Source of the DNA: Leptospiraceae bacterium
GTDB taxonomy: Bacteria > Spirochaetota > Leptospiria > Leptospirales > Leptospiraceae
Assembly: GCA_024233865.1 (NCBI GenBank)
Contig: JACKPA010000010.1
Location: 1-64,000 of the forward strand
DNA: 64,000 nt
Reading direction: 5' to 3'
Positions within the stretch are counted from its first letter, which is position 1. Each line of letters begins with the position of its first letter. The notes under the pieces were generated by a model. It ran no database searches, was not told the origin of the DNA, and was given only the letters and a program-made list of their open reading frames with translations. Shown piece by piece: positions 17,396 to 26,804 of the stretch. Made by a program: the position numbers and the translations under genes.

Positions 17396-17899
17396 TTAGA
17401 AAAAAAGCATCGGAAGATTTGCTGATGCTTTTAAGGCTTTACTACAATTATAATAGCTTGTAAAATGCGAAGATACTGCCGCATTTTCAGTTTCACATTT
17501 TCCAATCAAAATAGAATATACGCAAAAATGAACTGCTTTTTTATTCAGATAATTGTAATCTGCACAACCTTCTATAAAATAATTTCCACCTTCTTCCATA
17601 TCAGAAATACCACTTAAAAATGGAAATGTATTTTGTGTACATTCCTTGTCCGATAATAGTACTCCCCAATTTATGGCAAAATTCATACCAGAAGTTAATG
17701 CATAAGGACAAGTCGAAATAAAATAAACAATTGCTCCTAATATTAATTTTTTTGCTTCAGGTCTCGAAATTTTATCAGCTCTGTATTTGAGAGTTTCTTC
17801 TTTAATAGGTTGTTGAATATCATTGATGCATGAAAAAAAACATATTGTTAATATGAGCAAATATTTTGCAATTTTCATTTTATTAGTTTTTAGATTCAT
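17396..17899 (-). CDS. small cysteine-containing lipoprotein (167 aa)
   Basis: A 167-residue protein with signal sequence and lipobox ICFFSC, and eight or so cysteines spread over the mature part (for example STCPYAL, DKECTQ, EGCADY, HFCVY, GKCETE, YNCSK). No known domain is visible. Two ATG codons (1 and 8) could start it; AGGATA precedes the first. It stands 13 bases before the 92-residue gene and 25 bases after the 83-residue gene, an operon-like spacing. Confidence 0.6.
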   Translation of the reverse strand: MNLKTNKMKIAKYLLILTICFFSCINDIQQPIKEETLKYRADKISRPEAKKLILGAIVYFISTCPYALTSGMNFAINWGVLLSDKECTQNTFPFLSGISDMEEGGNYFIEGCADYNYLNKKAVHFCVYSILIGKCETENAAVSSHFTSYYNCSKALKASANLPMLFF

Positions 17900-17924
17900 A
17901 AAAAGTATCCTATTTTTGCTTTAT

Positions 17925-18176
17925 TCAATAACTTTCACAGTCATATTTAGCAGCACAACTCGCTTGCATCATCATACATGATGTTGTAAAACTAGAGTAA
18001 TCTTTAGACGTTGAGGGAACTCCAAATAAACAAACCCATAACAACGAACCACATTTACTCATATATTCACCATCTTTGCAGGTACCATTGTCAAAAGATA
18101 GTTTTCCATCATTATAACTAATACAAGAAGATAATGATAAAACAAGTAATATTGTAGATAATAATTTCATTGCCAA
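17925..18176 (-). CDS. small cysteine-containing lipoprotein (83 aa)
   Basis: An 83-residue protein with a good signal peptide and lipobox LSLSSC at about 13-18, then six cysteines in 65 residues (for example GTCKDG, SKCGSL, TSCMMMQASC, YDCESY). Unrecognised. AGGGAGAA lies upstream of the ATG. Third of the four-gene group read here from its 5' end. Confidence 0.6.
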   Translation of the reverse strand: MAMKLLSTILLVLSLSSCISYNDGKLSFDNGTCKDGEYMSKCGSLLWVCLFGVPSTSKDYSSFTTSCMMMQASCAAKYDCESY

Positions 18177-18200
18177 TTCTCCCTTTTTAGTTTTATTCCT

Positions 18201-18491
18201 TTATTGTGAAAGCAGATAAGGAATTATATCTGCTTTCCCTTTTGCACAAAAGTAGTTTTTTAAAATTAAAAAGCTATCACAATTAAGAGATTTCCTTGTC
18301 TCTTCTTTATTCATAGTAGGATCACAATCGGAATTATACATAAAACGTTTACGAGAAGGATTTATTAAATCTTTTAATTCTTCATCAGGCTCTCCAAACT
18401 TGTATAATATATCATCTACACAATAAGTATCCATAAGACCAAATAATATAAAAATTACCATAGTAACAACATTCCTTACTTTAAATTTCAT
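18201..18491 (-). CDS. small exported cysteine-containing protein (96 aa)
   Basis: A 96-residue protein starting with a hydrophobic segment (about 8-20) ending LMDTYC, possibly a poor lipobox, then DDILYKFGEPDEELKDLI and three more cysteines (C56, C70, C82). Unrecognised. First gene of the four-gene minus-strand group; promoter expected in 18492-18600, where I see only AT-rich sequence. Confidence 0.55.
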   Translation of the reverse strand: MKFKVRNVVTMVIFILFGLMDTYCVDDILYKFGEPDEELKDLINPSRKRFMYNSDCDPTMNKEETRKSLNCDSFLILKNYFCAKGKADIIPYLLSQ

Positions 18492-18694
18492 TATTTATAA
18501 ATCCTATTTTTGAGATATTTTCCAAAAAATATATATGAATAAATTTAAATAAAGCAAAAAAATTTTTCCATTTCATACTTTATAGCCAAGTTATTTACGT
18601 ATATACAAATTAACAATTAGACTTTGGTAAAAATATAAAGGTTTATATTTTTCAAATCTCTTGGAATTAATTATTGAATAACTAAGGCTTTTTA

Positions 18695-18730
18695 GCATAT
18701 CGCTCTAACTAAGCGTAGCCGAAATGCCCG
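18695..18730. repeat. partial attC-like site E
   Basis: CGCTCTAACTAAGCGTAGCC (18701-18720) matches the end of site C (ACCTAACTAAGCGTGCCC) but the other half is missing. It marks the right edge of the island, 6 bases before the stop of the membrane-protein gene at 18736. Confidence 0.4.
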
Positions 18731-18735
18731 TATTA

Positions 18736-19326
18736 TTACCGCATTGCCAAAAGTAGAAAAGCAAACAAAAACCAGCTTAAAATCATAGGGATTGCAAACA
18801 AAAATCCGGAAGATAAAACAAAAATTCGCATGGAGATAGGATTCTCTAGATCGTATATCAAATTCATTCCCCTAAGAGTATTATAGGCAAACATAAGGGA
18901 AACCACTAAAAAGGTTACCATCAGTCCGAATACATTTTTGATCGCAAATGCTTTGAACAACATAGCGAGAGGTGTAAAAAGTAAAAATACAAGAGTTGAG
19001 TATTTCATGTACACCAAGATGTCTTTGGTTTTCCCTGATTTATCTTTCATCTGAGCAAAAAAATCTATAAAAGGGCTTAAAATATAAGGCAAAACAGAAA
19101 GGCAAAGCCAATGGATAGTGGTAGAAGCGAGTATAAACACAACGTTTATGTCAGAAGATGTTAGGTAGAATCCTCCGACAGATATACTTAAAGCAGAAAG
19201 AAAAACAAAAATATTCAGAATATAATCCGATTCTATCTCCAGTTTTCCACCTCGTCTGGGAATGGAATCCGGCTCCAAAAAAATTAGGTTAATTCTATCT
19301 AAAAAATTGAGTTTGTATGATTCCAA
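18736..19326 (-). CDS. YIP1-like multi-pass membrane protein
   Basis: A 196-residue protein with about five hydrophobic helices after a short cytoplasmic start, the arrangement seen in bacterial Yip1-domain proteins (role unknown). The start codon is a TTG that directly follows the stop of sppA-like gene (TAA-TTG), so it depends on coupled translation. No enzyme motif is visible. Confidence 0.55.
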   Translation of the reverse strand: MESYKLNFLDRINLIFLEPDSIPRRGGKLEIESDYILNIFVFLSALSISVGGFYLTSSDINVVFILASTTIHWLCLSVLPYILSPFIDFFAQMKDKSGKTKDILVYMKYSTLVFLLFTPLAMLFKAFAIKNVFGLMVTFLVVSLMFAYNTLRGMNLIYDLENPISMRIFVLSSGFLFAIPMILSWFLFAFLLLAMR

Positions 19327-20301
19327 TTATTGTAACCCTATCGAATATGGAAATATAACAAGCACCGGAGATTTGTACATGCTTTTTAAAATCTTTTCTT
19401 TGGAAAAAGACACATTAGAACTACCTATTATATCTAGAAACTTATCAAAAGGTGATTCTTCTTCTTCTAAGATGGGGATTGTGCCGTCATAAGAACAAAG
19501 TTCTGATAATTTTTTCACTGCTTCCCGTCTTCCTCCAATGGCATCAACCAAACCTTTTTGGAGAGCTGCTTCTCCGGAGAAAATTCGACCCTCTGCCATT
19601 TCTTGAACTGCTTCTGCTGATTTATTCCGTCCCCTGGCAACATCACTTAAAAACCGTTTATAGGTGTCTGATAACAAACTTTGAATCATCGATTCTTCTT
19701 CTTCGGTAGAGTCCCTAAACATAGACAATATATCTTTGTATTTTCCTTCTTTATAAACTCTCATTTTTACGTTCCAATGAGTTAAAAGTCCGCTAATTTC
19801 CGGACTAACCGCAATGACTCCAATTGAGCCGGTTATTGTTCCCGGTTCCGCATAAATGTAATCCGCAGCAGAGGCGATATAATAACCACCGGAAGCCGCC
19901 ATATCTTTCATTGTTACCACAATTTTTTTGTTTTTACGAAGTTGCATAAGCTCTTCATAAATCTCTTGGGAAGCCCCAACCGTTCCCCCGGGAGAGTTGA
20001 TTTGTAAAAGAATACCTTTGATTCCAGGTTTTTTCTCGATTTCTCTCAACTTGGCAAGAATGGTGTCAGCCCCTGTTGTACTATAGGTAGAATAACCCGA
20101 ATGAATCTCTCCCTCAATTTTAATCAGAGCAGCCCCTTCCTGGGTGTCTTTAAAAAAATCCCCTTGTGAAACTGAAGGTACTAGTTTGGTTTTCGAGGAG
20201 TATAGAATATTTACCAATCCTACAATGATTGATAAAAAGGATAATACGATAATTGATATAAGTAGCTTAGTTTTATTTGAATCCATAGTAGTTATGAACA
20301 T
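19327..20301 (-). CDS. sppA: signal peptide peptidase SppA-type (S49) protease
   Basis: A 324-residue membrane-anchored serine protease. One TM helix (about 12-34), then the ClpP-like S49 domain. The nucleophile is S137 in [11 protein letters not shown] and the general base is K189 in GKYKD, the usual Ser-Lys pair. The oxyanion-side motif NSPGGTVGA (102-110) is present. It is the short, single-domain form that trims leftover signal peptides at the membrane. An alternative start is M6. Followed without a gap by the YIP1-like gene. Confidence 0.9.
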   Translation of the reverse strand: MFITTMDSNKTKLLISIIVLSFLSIIVGLVNILYSSKTKLVPSVSQGDFFKDTQEGAALIKIEGEIHSGYSTYSTTGADTILAKLREIEKKPGIKGILLQINSPGGTVGASQEIYEELMQLRKNKKIVVTMKDMAASGGYYIASAADYIYAEPGTITGSIGVIAVSPEISGLLTHWNVKMRVYKEGKYKDILSMFRDSTEEEESMIQSLLSDTYKRFLSDVARGRNKSAEAVQEMAEGRIFSGEAALQKGLVDAIGGRREAVKKLSELCSYDGTIPILEEEESPFDKFLDIIGSSNVSFSKEKILKSMYKSPVLVIFPYSIGLQ

Positions 20302-20482
20302 TTAATTTCTGATAATTTATATTTAAAGAAAAAAATGCTTAAATTTTGTTTGTTGGAAAAGAAATATCCTCTTTCTTATTTTATTTGTCTTTAAAAGCCT
20401 TTTTGGCAATACAGAAAAGTTTAAAGTTTACAGGTAATTCAATCTTATTATTTTGTAAAAATTATTTACCAAGGAAATTTAT

Positions 20483-21169
20483 ATGCCTAAAAATTGGTCT
20501 TTATCAAAGTTATTTTTTGTAGAAGAAGAAACAGCAAGTAAACAAGAAGAGAATTCACCCAAGAGTAAAGAAACGACATCTGGAAATAAGCTATCTCAAC
20601 AAAAAAACATCACTCCGTCCGATCCTCCTCTATTGGATATTACGAATGAAGACCCAAAAATCAAAGCAACCCTTTTGGCAAAACTAGAAGAAGCCAATTT
20701 GGAAGGTTACGACTACTTTGAATTTGCAAAATCAGTTCAAGAGCAGGCTTCTATCGTTCCGGATGAAAATACCCGCTACCAAATGACCTATGTAGCAGCT
20801 TCTGTTATGGGAGTGACTGTTCCCAAACTGATAGATTCAGCAAATCACTATATCGGAGTTTTAAAGAGTGAAGAAAAAAAGTTTAATGATTCCGTTCGCT
20901 CTCAAACAGATTCCAGCATTAATGCAAAACAGACCCAACTCAAAGAAATAGAGGAAAAAATTCAAAGTAAAAACAAGCAAGTTCAGGATTTGCTTACCGA
21001 AATGGAAAGTTTGAAAAAGAACCAAGACACTTTAAGCAAAGAAATCATTGAAAACAAACAAAAAATTGAATCTGTTAAAAACAACTTTCAAAATACCTTA
21101 AACTCACTCATAGAGAAAATAAGCAAAGATATTGAGAAAATAAAAGAATATCTAAAAGATAAAAAATAA
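20483..21169 (+). CDS. coiled-coil protein of unknown function
   Basis: A 228-residue soluble protein. The first 55 residues are low-complexity and charged, residues 60-130 form a helical domain (ending YVAASVMGVTVPKLIDSA), and 130-225 is a long coiled coil. The middle domain followed by a coiled coil is reminiscent of bacterial phage-shock or tellurite-associated proteins but I cannot name a family. AAGGAAA precedes the ATG. Its last 18 bases overlap the 3' end of the convergent uridylyltransferase gene. Confidence 0.6.
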   Translation: MPKNWSLSKLFFVEEETASKQEENSPKSKETTSGNKLSQQKNITPSDPPLLDITNEDPKIKATLLAKLEEANLEGYDYFEFAKSVQEQASIVPDENTRYQMTYVAASVMGVTVPKLIDSANHYIGVLKSEEKKFNDSVRSQTDSSINAKQTQLKEIEEKIQSKNKQVQDLLTEMESLKKNQDTLSKEIIENKQKIESVKNNFQNTLNSLIEKISKDIEKIKEYLKDKK

Positions 21170-21823
21170 ATCTTTGTGTTTTAGATACAATTCTTTATCT
21201 CCAACATCCACTACCTTACCAGGAAATTCCTTTCCAAACAACCTTCCTTCTTTGCTAAGTTGTATAAAAAGTTCTCTAAAATCAAAAAACTGTTTCAAAG
21301 GAACCGAGCTTAAAATTGATTTTTTAAAAACACCAAGTCCAATATAATAATAATTCCCTTCTCCGAAATAGACTTTTCCACCCGATAGCTTCAAAGAAGT
21401 ATTCTGATCGTCCTCTGTTTTTTGAGACAGATACAAAAGTGCATCACCGGAAAAATTATCCGGAAAAGGATAAAACGAACTTTCAGGAAAAAGAAGAAGA
21501 TCAGGGTTTAGAACTAAAAAATATTCATTATCTTGCAATTGCCCCTCTAATCCGGTTCGAATCCCTCCACCAGTTCCCAAAATTGCTTCCTTTTCATGAG
21601 AGATAATTATATCCAATGAATCAAACTTTTTTAAGAATTGATGAATTTTGTCTGCCTGGTAGTGTGTGTTGACAATGAAAGTCCCGATTCCCCAAGATAA
21701 AGCAGTTCGTATAGCGATTTCCAATAACGGAATTCCGGAAATTGTCAAAAGCGGTTTGGGTAGGCTTGAGGTTAAATCTCCCATTCTTGTCCCAAATCCT
21801 GCTGCCGGTATAAAACACTTCAT
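21152..21823 (-). CDS. murU: MurU-like sugar-1-phosphate nucleotidylyltransferase
   Basis: A 223-residue nucleotidyltransferase with the GT-A type start PAAGFGTRMG (7-16), LPKPLL (22-27) and the metal-binding region around NPDLL. Length and absence of extra domains fit N-acetylmuramate-1-phosphate uridylyltransferase, which makes UDP-MurNAc in peptidoglycan recycling. The kinase gene 3 bases upstream matches its known partner AmgK, and this pairing is the main reason for the call. A mannose- or glucose-1-phosphate enzyme is the alternative. Confidence 0.75.
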   Translation of the reverse strand: MKCFIPAAGFGTRMGDLTSSLPKPLLTISGIPLLEIAIRTALSWGIGTFIVNTHYQADKIHQFLKKFDSLDIIISHEKEAILGTGGGIRTGLEGQLQDNEYFLVLNPDLLLFPESSFYPFPDNFSGDALLYLSQKTEDDQNTSLKLSGGKVYFGEGNYYYIGLGVFKKSILSSVPLKQFFDFRELFIQLSKEGRLFGKEFPGKVVDVGDKELYLKHKDLFFIF

Positions 21824-21826
21824 CCT

Positions 21827-22834
21827 CTAATCTTCCGGCTCCAAAAACTCAATGTCTTCCAAAAGTGATTTGTTAAGCTGATAAAAAAATACGTAACATT
21901 GGTCAGCAAAACAACCCAATTGTGTGATCTCAAGCAAATTCTCCAAAGCGTTGATTATACTTTTACGGTATTTCTCCATTTTTTGTTGGTGAAATAGTTT
22001 TAGATAAGTTCCTAAAGCTTTGAACGACCTTTGCAAAGCTTGTCTTAGATAGATTTCTCGAAAATTTACCAGTTCAACGGGTGAATTATCCAAATAGTAA
22101 GAATATAGCTCTTCTCTTGCTGAAGGGGAAATTGGTCGATAAGCATCATACAAAAGGCTCGCCAAATCGTAAGCCGGAGTTCCCATCATGGTATCTTGAA
22201 AATCTATCACCGTTAGGGTTTGTTGTGGGTTTAACATTAAATTTCTGCTATGAAAATCTCTATGACAGATAATTTTATTTTCATAACTTCCCAAGCTTGT
22301 GGTAATTTCTTCAAAAAGATAAAATAGCTCTACGGTAACAGCAACTTCTAATTTATAAGCTTCTTGGAATTTGGCATACGCATTTATGGTGTGGTAACCT
22401 TCCGTAGCGAGTTTTTTATAATCAAAGGTTTTCTTTTTTATCAAATCTATTGGTTTGAGTTTTTGTAACGTGCAGATAATATCAATGGCTTCTTTTAACC
22501 TTTGAAGATAAACATTATCATCCTCAATAGAACTAAGGTCATTTTTCCCCTCATCAGAAAGAAGAATACAATGAATACTATTATCCGAATCTAAAATTTC
22601 TGGAACGGTTATAGAATTTTCTTTATAAAACTTCTGGACTTCTATAAAATCATAGGGCAATGCCAAAAAACTGGCATCCAAGCACATTACCTTGGTGCAA
22701 TCTTTGTATTGTAAATGAAAATATCTTCTAACAGAAGCTTCTTTTTGCATTGGTGTAACTTTAGGGTATTCACCATTGATTGTAATAAATTTTTGTAGCT
22801 CAGAGGCAAAACTATCTGTAGATTCTGATGACAT
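21827..22834 (-). CDS. amgK: AmgK-like sugar kinase (aminoglycoside phosphotransferase fold)
   Basis: A 335-residue kinase of the APH/choline-kinase fold, with the Brenner motif HRDFHSRNL (catalytic Asp) and IDFQD (metal-binding Asp) near residues 190-220. With the adjacent uridylyltransferase it would phosphorylate the anomeric carbon of MurNAc/GlcNAc and so recycle cell wall sugar directly. Start chosen at ATG 22834; an in-frame TTG is two codons earlier. Confidence 0.72.
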   Translation of the reverse strand: MSSESTDSFASELQKFITINGEYPKVTPMQKEASVRRYFHLQYKDCTKVMCLDASFLALPYDFIEVQKFYKENSITVPEILDSDNSIHCILLSDEGKNDLSSIEDDNVYLQRLKEAIDIICTLQKLKPIDLIKKKTFDYKKLATEGYHTINAYAKFQEAYKLEVAVTVELFYLFEEITTSLGSYENKIICHRDFHSRNLMLNPQQTLTVIDFQDTMMGTPAYDLASLLYDAYRPISPSAREELYSYYLDNSPVELVNFREIYLRQALQRSFKALGTYLKLFHQQKMEKYRKSIINALENLLEITQLGCFADQCYVFFYQLNKSLLEDIEFLEPED

Positions 22835-22900
22835 AATCAACCATTAGTTTTGTATATCATGATAAATATAGCAAGCAAAAATTAAAAATCGGATATAAAT

Positions 22901-23464
22901 TTACGCTTCATTCAAGGCATTTATTTTAGCTTCTTGGATCAAGCCGTCAATTTGTCCTTCTGCAAATTCTACGTATTCACTTACATGGGCAACTTTTCCA
23001 TCCGGATTTTCATTTTCTCTAAATACCTTACCCCAAACCAATCTGTTGGATCCTTCCCAATCTATATACAAAATGATAGATTCTGTTTTGTTAAACATTT
23101 CCGGATAAATTTCTCGGAGTTGAATAAACTCACCCGAACTTTTGAAGGTGTTAGGGTCATATCCAAGTCCTTTTAATCCTTCCACATCAATTGTAGTTGT
23201 CCAAGATTCTGAGATGGAGACCAAACCCGTCAGATCATTTTTTTTTACTTTTTGAAAGGCAGAATAATACATACTATATCTATCATCAGAATTACCCCAA
23301 TCATACCTTTGCATTTCCGGAACAAGATTTGTGATTTCAAGAGAATAGGGTTCGCTAAGCTTTAAACCAAATATGACAGGAATAAGGTTGTTATCTCTGT
23401 GCATCAATTCAACCGCTTTGTTCCAAAACATATCAATAATCTGTTCAAGCATAGTTCTTTCCAT
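22901..23464 (-). CDS. hypothetical protein downstream of adenylate cyclase
   Basis: A 187-residue acidic soluble protein with no signal peptide or recognisable motif; it has a mixed strand/helix composition (for example LVSISESWTTTIDV, SIILYIDWEGSNRLVWGKV). It starts 14 bases after the cyclase gene on the same strand and is probably co-transcribed with it. Confidence 0.55.
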   Translation of the reverse strand: MERTMLEQIIDMFWNKAVELMHRDNNLIPVIFGLKLSEPYSLEITNLVPEMQRYDWGNSDDRYSMYYSAFQKVKKNDLTGLVSISESWTTTIDVEGLKGLGYDPNTFKSSGEFIQLREIYPEMFNKTESIILYIDWEGSNRLVWGKVFRENENPDGKVAHVSEYVEFAEGQIDGLIQEAKINALNEA

Positions 23465-23477
23465 TTCAATATCCTTG

Positions 23478-24767
23478 TTATTTCATTTCTTTTAACTTTT
23501 GCAAAAAGAGTTCATTAGGTTCTTTACCAAGATCATCTTTAGAATATTCGGGCTTGATTCGATCTACAAAGTACATATCAATTTCACCTTTGTTTTTTGC
23601 CGGAATCTTTCCTCTATAGGTGCAATCAAAAAAGTCCTTGATAAAATTATAGGTTGCTCCGGAAATGTTAACTTTTCCTACTTCTCCACTAGATTCCATT
23701 CTGCTAGCTGTATTTACGGTGTCGCCCCAAATATCATAGGCAAACTTTTTCATACCTACTACCCCAGCTACAACCGGACCAGTGTGAATTCCAAGTCGAA
23801 CATCCCAGTACAATTCCTGTTTTTGCTTCTTTTCTTCTTGCATTTGTAAGATAAAACCTTGTATTTCTAAGCCTGCCAGTACCGCATCAAAAGGGTTTGT
23901 TTTATTTGCCTTTGGTATGCCTCCTGCACACATATAGGCATCTCCGATAGTTTTGATTTTTTCCAAATGGAATTTATCCATCAAACCATCAAAATAATAG
24001 AAACAGCGATCTAACTCGTCGATCAAAGCGTTTGGAGAAAGTTTTTCTGCTTTTTTGGTAAATCCTTTAAAATCGGTAAATAAAACGGAAACCACCTCGT
24101 AATCTCGTGGAGTTGCTTTTCCATTTGTTTTCAATTCTTCTGCTGTCGCAGAAGGAAGAATATTTAACAGTAGGTCGTCTGATTGCTTTTTTGCTTCAGC
24201 CAAATCTTTGGTTCTTTCTTGAACTTTGATTTCTAAGGAATTTTTTTCCTTTTCCAATTCTTCGTAAGCTCTAACATTTTCCAAAGAAATTCCCGCCAAA
24301 GAAGAAAATGCAGCTAGCAAGTCTTCATCGTCTTCGGAAAATTCTGTGCCATCCAATTTATTTAAAACTTGTATGGCACCAAGTATTTCTGAATGTTGAT
24401 TTTTCATAGCCATACACAATATGGATTTTGTTCGGTAACCTGTCTTTAGATCAAAACTCTTGTTAAAGCGATCATCTTCATAGGCATCTGGTATGTTTGT
24501 CGTAATTCCTGTCTGAGCGACATAACCAACAATACCTTTTCCCATTGGTAGTCTTATTACGGATTGTGACATTCCTTGGGCGACTAACGACCATAGTTCT
24601 CCGGTTTCTTTATCAATAAGAAATAAACTTGATCTGTCCGCATCCATCACTTTTGTCACCGTTCCAACAATAACAGTCATGAGCGAAATTGTGTCCATTT
24701 CTGCCATAATAGATTTAGCTACATCCATTAAGAGACTGAGTTTCTCGACTTTTTTTTCTTGTTTCAT
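23478..24767 (-). CDS. GAF-domain adenylate cyclase (class III)
   Basis: A 429-residue soluble protein: GAF domain (about 20-160, with ADRSSLFLID), a coiled coil (about 165-205), and a class III cyclase domain (about 215-415). Metal-binding aspartates lie in LFTDFKGF and GDAYM; the substrate-specifying lysine is in EKIKTIGDAYM and the aspartate in YDIWGDTVN, an adenine-specific pair, and the transition-state Asn/Arg are in NTASRME. It should make cAMP in response to a ligand or redox cue bound by GAF. Operon with the 187-residue gene. Confidence 0.9.
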   Translation of the reverse strand: MKQEKKVEKLSLLMDVAKSIMAEMDTISLMTVIVGTVTKVMDADRSSLFLIDKETGELWSLVAQGMSQSVIRLPMGKGIVGYVAQTGITTNIPDAYEDDRFNKSFDLKTGYRTKSILCMAMKNQHSEILGAIQVLNKLDGTEFSEDDEDLLAAFSSLAGISLENVRAYEELEKEKNSLEIKVQERTKDLAEAKKQSDDLLLNILPSATAEELKTNGKATPRDYEVVSVLFTDFKGFTKKAEKLSPNALIDELDRCFYYFDGLMDKFHLEKIKTIGDAYMCAGGIPKANKTNPFDAVLAGLEIQGFILQMQEEKKQKQELYWDVRLGIHTGPVVAGVVGMKKFAYDIWGDTVNTASRMESSGEVGKVNISGATYNFIKDFFDCTYRGKIPAKNKGEIDMYFVDRIKPEYSKDDLGKEPNELFLQKLKEMK

Positions 24768-24845
24768 TTGCGTTAAGAGTTAAATAAATTAAATTTATCT
24801 ACTTATGATATTTACAACAAGTTTTTAAATAAATACCAAACTTTC

Positions 24846-26723
24846 TTATTCAGAAAATTGTAAATTGTACAAATTTTTATAATTTCCATTTTCGAGCTGC
24901 ATCAATTCCGAATGAGTTCCAGACTCAATAATTTCCCCCTCGCTTATATAATAAACTTTATTTGCCACCTGAGTTGTAGATAGCCTATGGGCGATAATGA
25001 TTGTTGTTCGATTTTTGTCAATATCTTCCAAAAACTTCTGAACCAACCTTTCCGATTCCGTATCAAGTGAGGAAGTTGCCTCATCCAAAATTAAAATTTC
25101 AGGGTCCAAAAGTAAAGCTCTTGCAATGGAAATTCTTTGCCTTTGCCCACCGGAAAGCATTACTCCTCTTTCTCCAACCATGGTATCAAATCCATGTTCA
25201 AAAGATTGAATAAATTCCATGGCATGTGCTTTTTTTGCAGCTGCGACAATTTTTTCCTCACTAATTCCCGTATTCCCATAGGCAATATTTTCCTTTATTG
25301 TTCCGTTGAATAGAAAAACGTTTTGGGAAACAATTCCAATTCTACGTCTTATGTCCCGAACCCTATAATTTCGAATATCAACATCGTCAATTAAAACAGC
25401 TCCGTCCGTAGGATCAACCAGTCTGGGTAATAAATCTGCTATGGTTGATTTTCCCGCTCCGCTATGCCCAACAATCGCGATAGTATCCCCTTTATTTATA
25501 TACAAGTTGATATTTTTTATTGCCGGTTTGTCTGAGCCAGGATAGCAATAACTTACATTTTTATATTCTATACCATTTTTTAGTTTGGGCAAATTCAGAG
25601 GTTTGTCTGACTCGGCAATATCTGGTTCTGCATCAATCAATTCAAAAACTCTTTCACCGGCTGAAACCGCACTTTGAATAAGATTGTACATTAGGCTCAG
25701 TTTTTTTAAAGGTCGCATTAAAAAAAGCAGAGTAAGAAAAAAAGCCATAAACATTCCTTTGGAAAAATGACTTTCTTCGATTAAATATGCTCCATAAGCA
25801 AGAAAAACAACCGAAACCAAAGCACCGGAAAGCTCTATAATGGCAGGACCAATCTGATGATAAAAGTGCCCTTTAAAGGTTTTTTTTGATAGCTCGTTAT
25901 TAATCTTAAAAAATCGGCTGGATTCCCAGCTTTCCATGGAAAAAGCTCGAATCACCCTAATTCCCGCTATTACCTCTTGCAAATGACCATTTAGAGCTGA
26001 CAACCTTTCTTGTTGCCTGGCTGTTGCTCTCCTGATTTTTTTTGTAAAAATAGAAATGGGACTCATAACAAGAGGAATGACAAAAAAAGCCAAAAGGCAT
26101 AGTTTCCAGCTCAAAAATAAAAGCAATAAAACGTGAGTAACAATATAGAAAAAATCAGTAATGGTGTCTTTTAAATCGGAACTGATGATTTTCCCTACAA
26201 TTTCAACGTCATTTATAATCCTACTCATAAGGATTCCCGTTTTTTCCCTAACAAAAAAGTTAAGGGGCATAATTTGGACTTTTCGATAAATATCCAATCT
26301 TAGGTCTTTTACCGCCATGAATCCTGTAGAATTTATAAAAAAGATAGCTCCCGTCAAACAAAACAACTTTAAAAGGTAAATGGGAAAAACCAGAGAAATA
26401 AACAAAAATATAATTTCTTCCGGAGCCATTTTATCAAACTTTTTGTTGACTCTGATCTTTAGGTTAGCTAGTTTAAGCTCCAAGACTTCCAATCTGCTAA
26501 GGTTTTTTCCTTCTTCTTGTTTTTTTAGAACATTTTTATCCCTGGAAGTGATGGAAATTTTAAACTTATAATCTTTTGCACTACCAAGAGAATCAAAAAT
26601 AGGGATCATACCCGTAAGAGAAACTCCATTAAACACAGAAACAAAAAAAGCGAGCGCTACTCCAATCAGTAATCTATATCTGTACTTAACCGTATACTTT
26701 AAGAGTCTTTTATAAATTCTCAT
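24846..26723 (-). CDS. msbA: MsbA-type ABC exporter (lipid flippase-like)
   Basis: A 625-residue half-transporter: six-helix exporter domain (about 15-340) with an unusually long charged loop after the first helix (about 50-105, SRDKNVLKKQEEGKN...), and an ATPase domain (about 385-620) with GHSGAGKST, LSGGQRQRIS, LILDEATSSLD and the switch IIAHRLST. Homology supports export or flipping of a lipid such as lipid A. The charged insertion is atypical of enterobacterial MsbA. Stands alone on the minus strand. Confidence 0.85.
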   Translation of the reverse strand: MRIYKRLLKYTVKYRYRLLIGVALAFFVSVFNGVSLTGMIPIFDSLGSAKDYKFKISITSRDKNVLKKQEEGKNLSRLEVLELKLANLKIRVNKKFDKMAPEEIIFLFISLVFPIYLLKLFCLTGAIFFINSTGFMAVKDLRLDIYRKVQIMPLNFFVREKTGILMSRIINDVEIVGKIISSDLKDTITDFFYIVTHVLLLLFLSWKLCLLAFFVIPLVMSPISIFTKKIRRATARQQERLSALNGHLQEVIAGIRVIRAFSMESWESSRFFKINNELSKKTFKGHFYHQIGPAIIELSGALVSVVFLAYGAYLIEESHFSKGMFMAFFLTLLFLMRPLKKLSLMYNLIQSAVSAGERVFELIDAEPDIAESDKPLNLPKLKNGIEYKNVSYCYPGSDKPAIKNINLYINKGDTIAIVGHSGAGKSTIADLLPRLVDPTDGAVLIDDVDIRNYRVRDIRRRIGIVSQNVFLFNGTIKENIAYGNTGISEEKIVAAAKKAHAMEFIQSFEHGFDTMVGERGVMLSGGQRQRISIARALLLDPEILILDEATSSLDTESERLVQKFLEDIDKNRTTIIIAHRLSTTQVANKVYYISEGEIIESGTHSELMQLENGNYKNLYNLQFSE

Positions 26724-26804
26724 TCTTAAACAATTTTTTATAACCTATTTGCAAAGTCAATGCTTCTCTGAGAAGTAATCGGTTGAGTAAAAAAAGCAAA
26801 AATA

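Noticed and set aside
18736..20301. YIP1-like gene as part of the cassette island
   Set aside because: It is coupled to the sppA-like gene (TAA-TTG), so it belongs to the stable chromosome; the island ends at partial site E.
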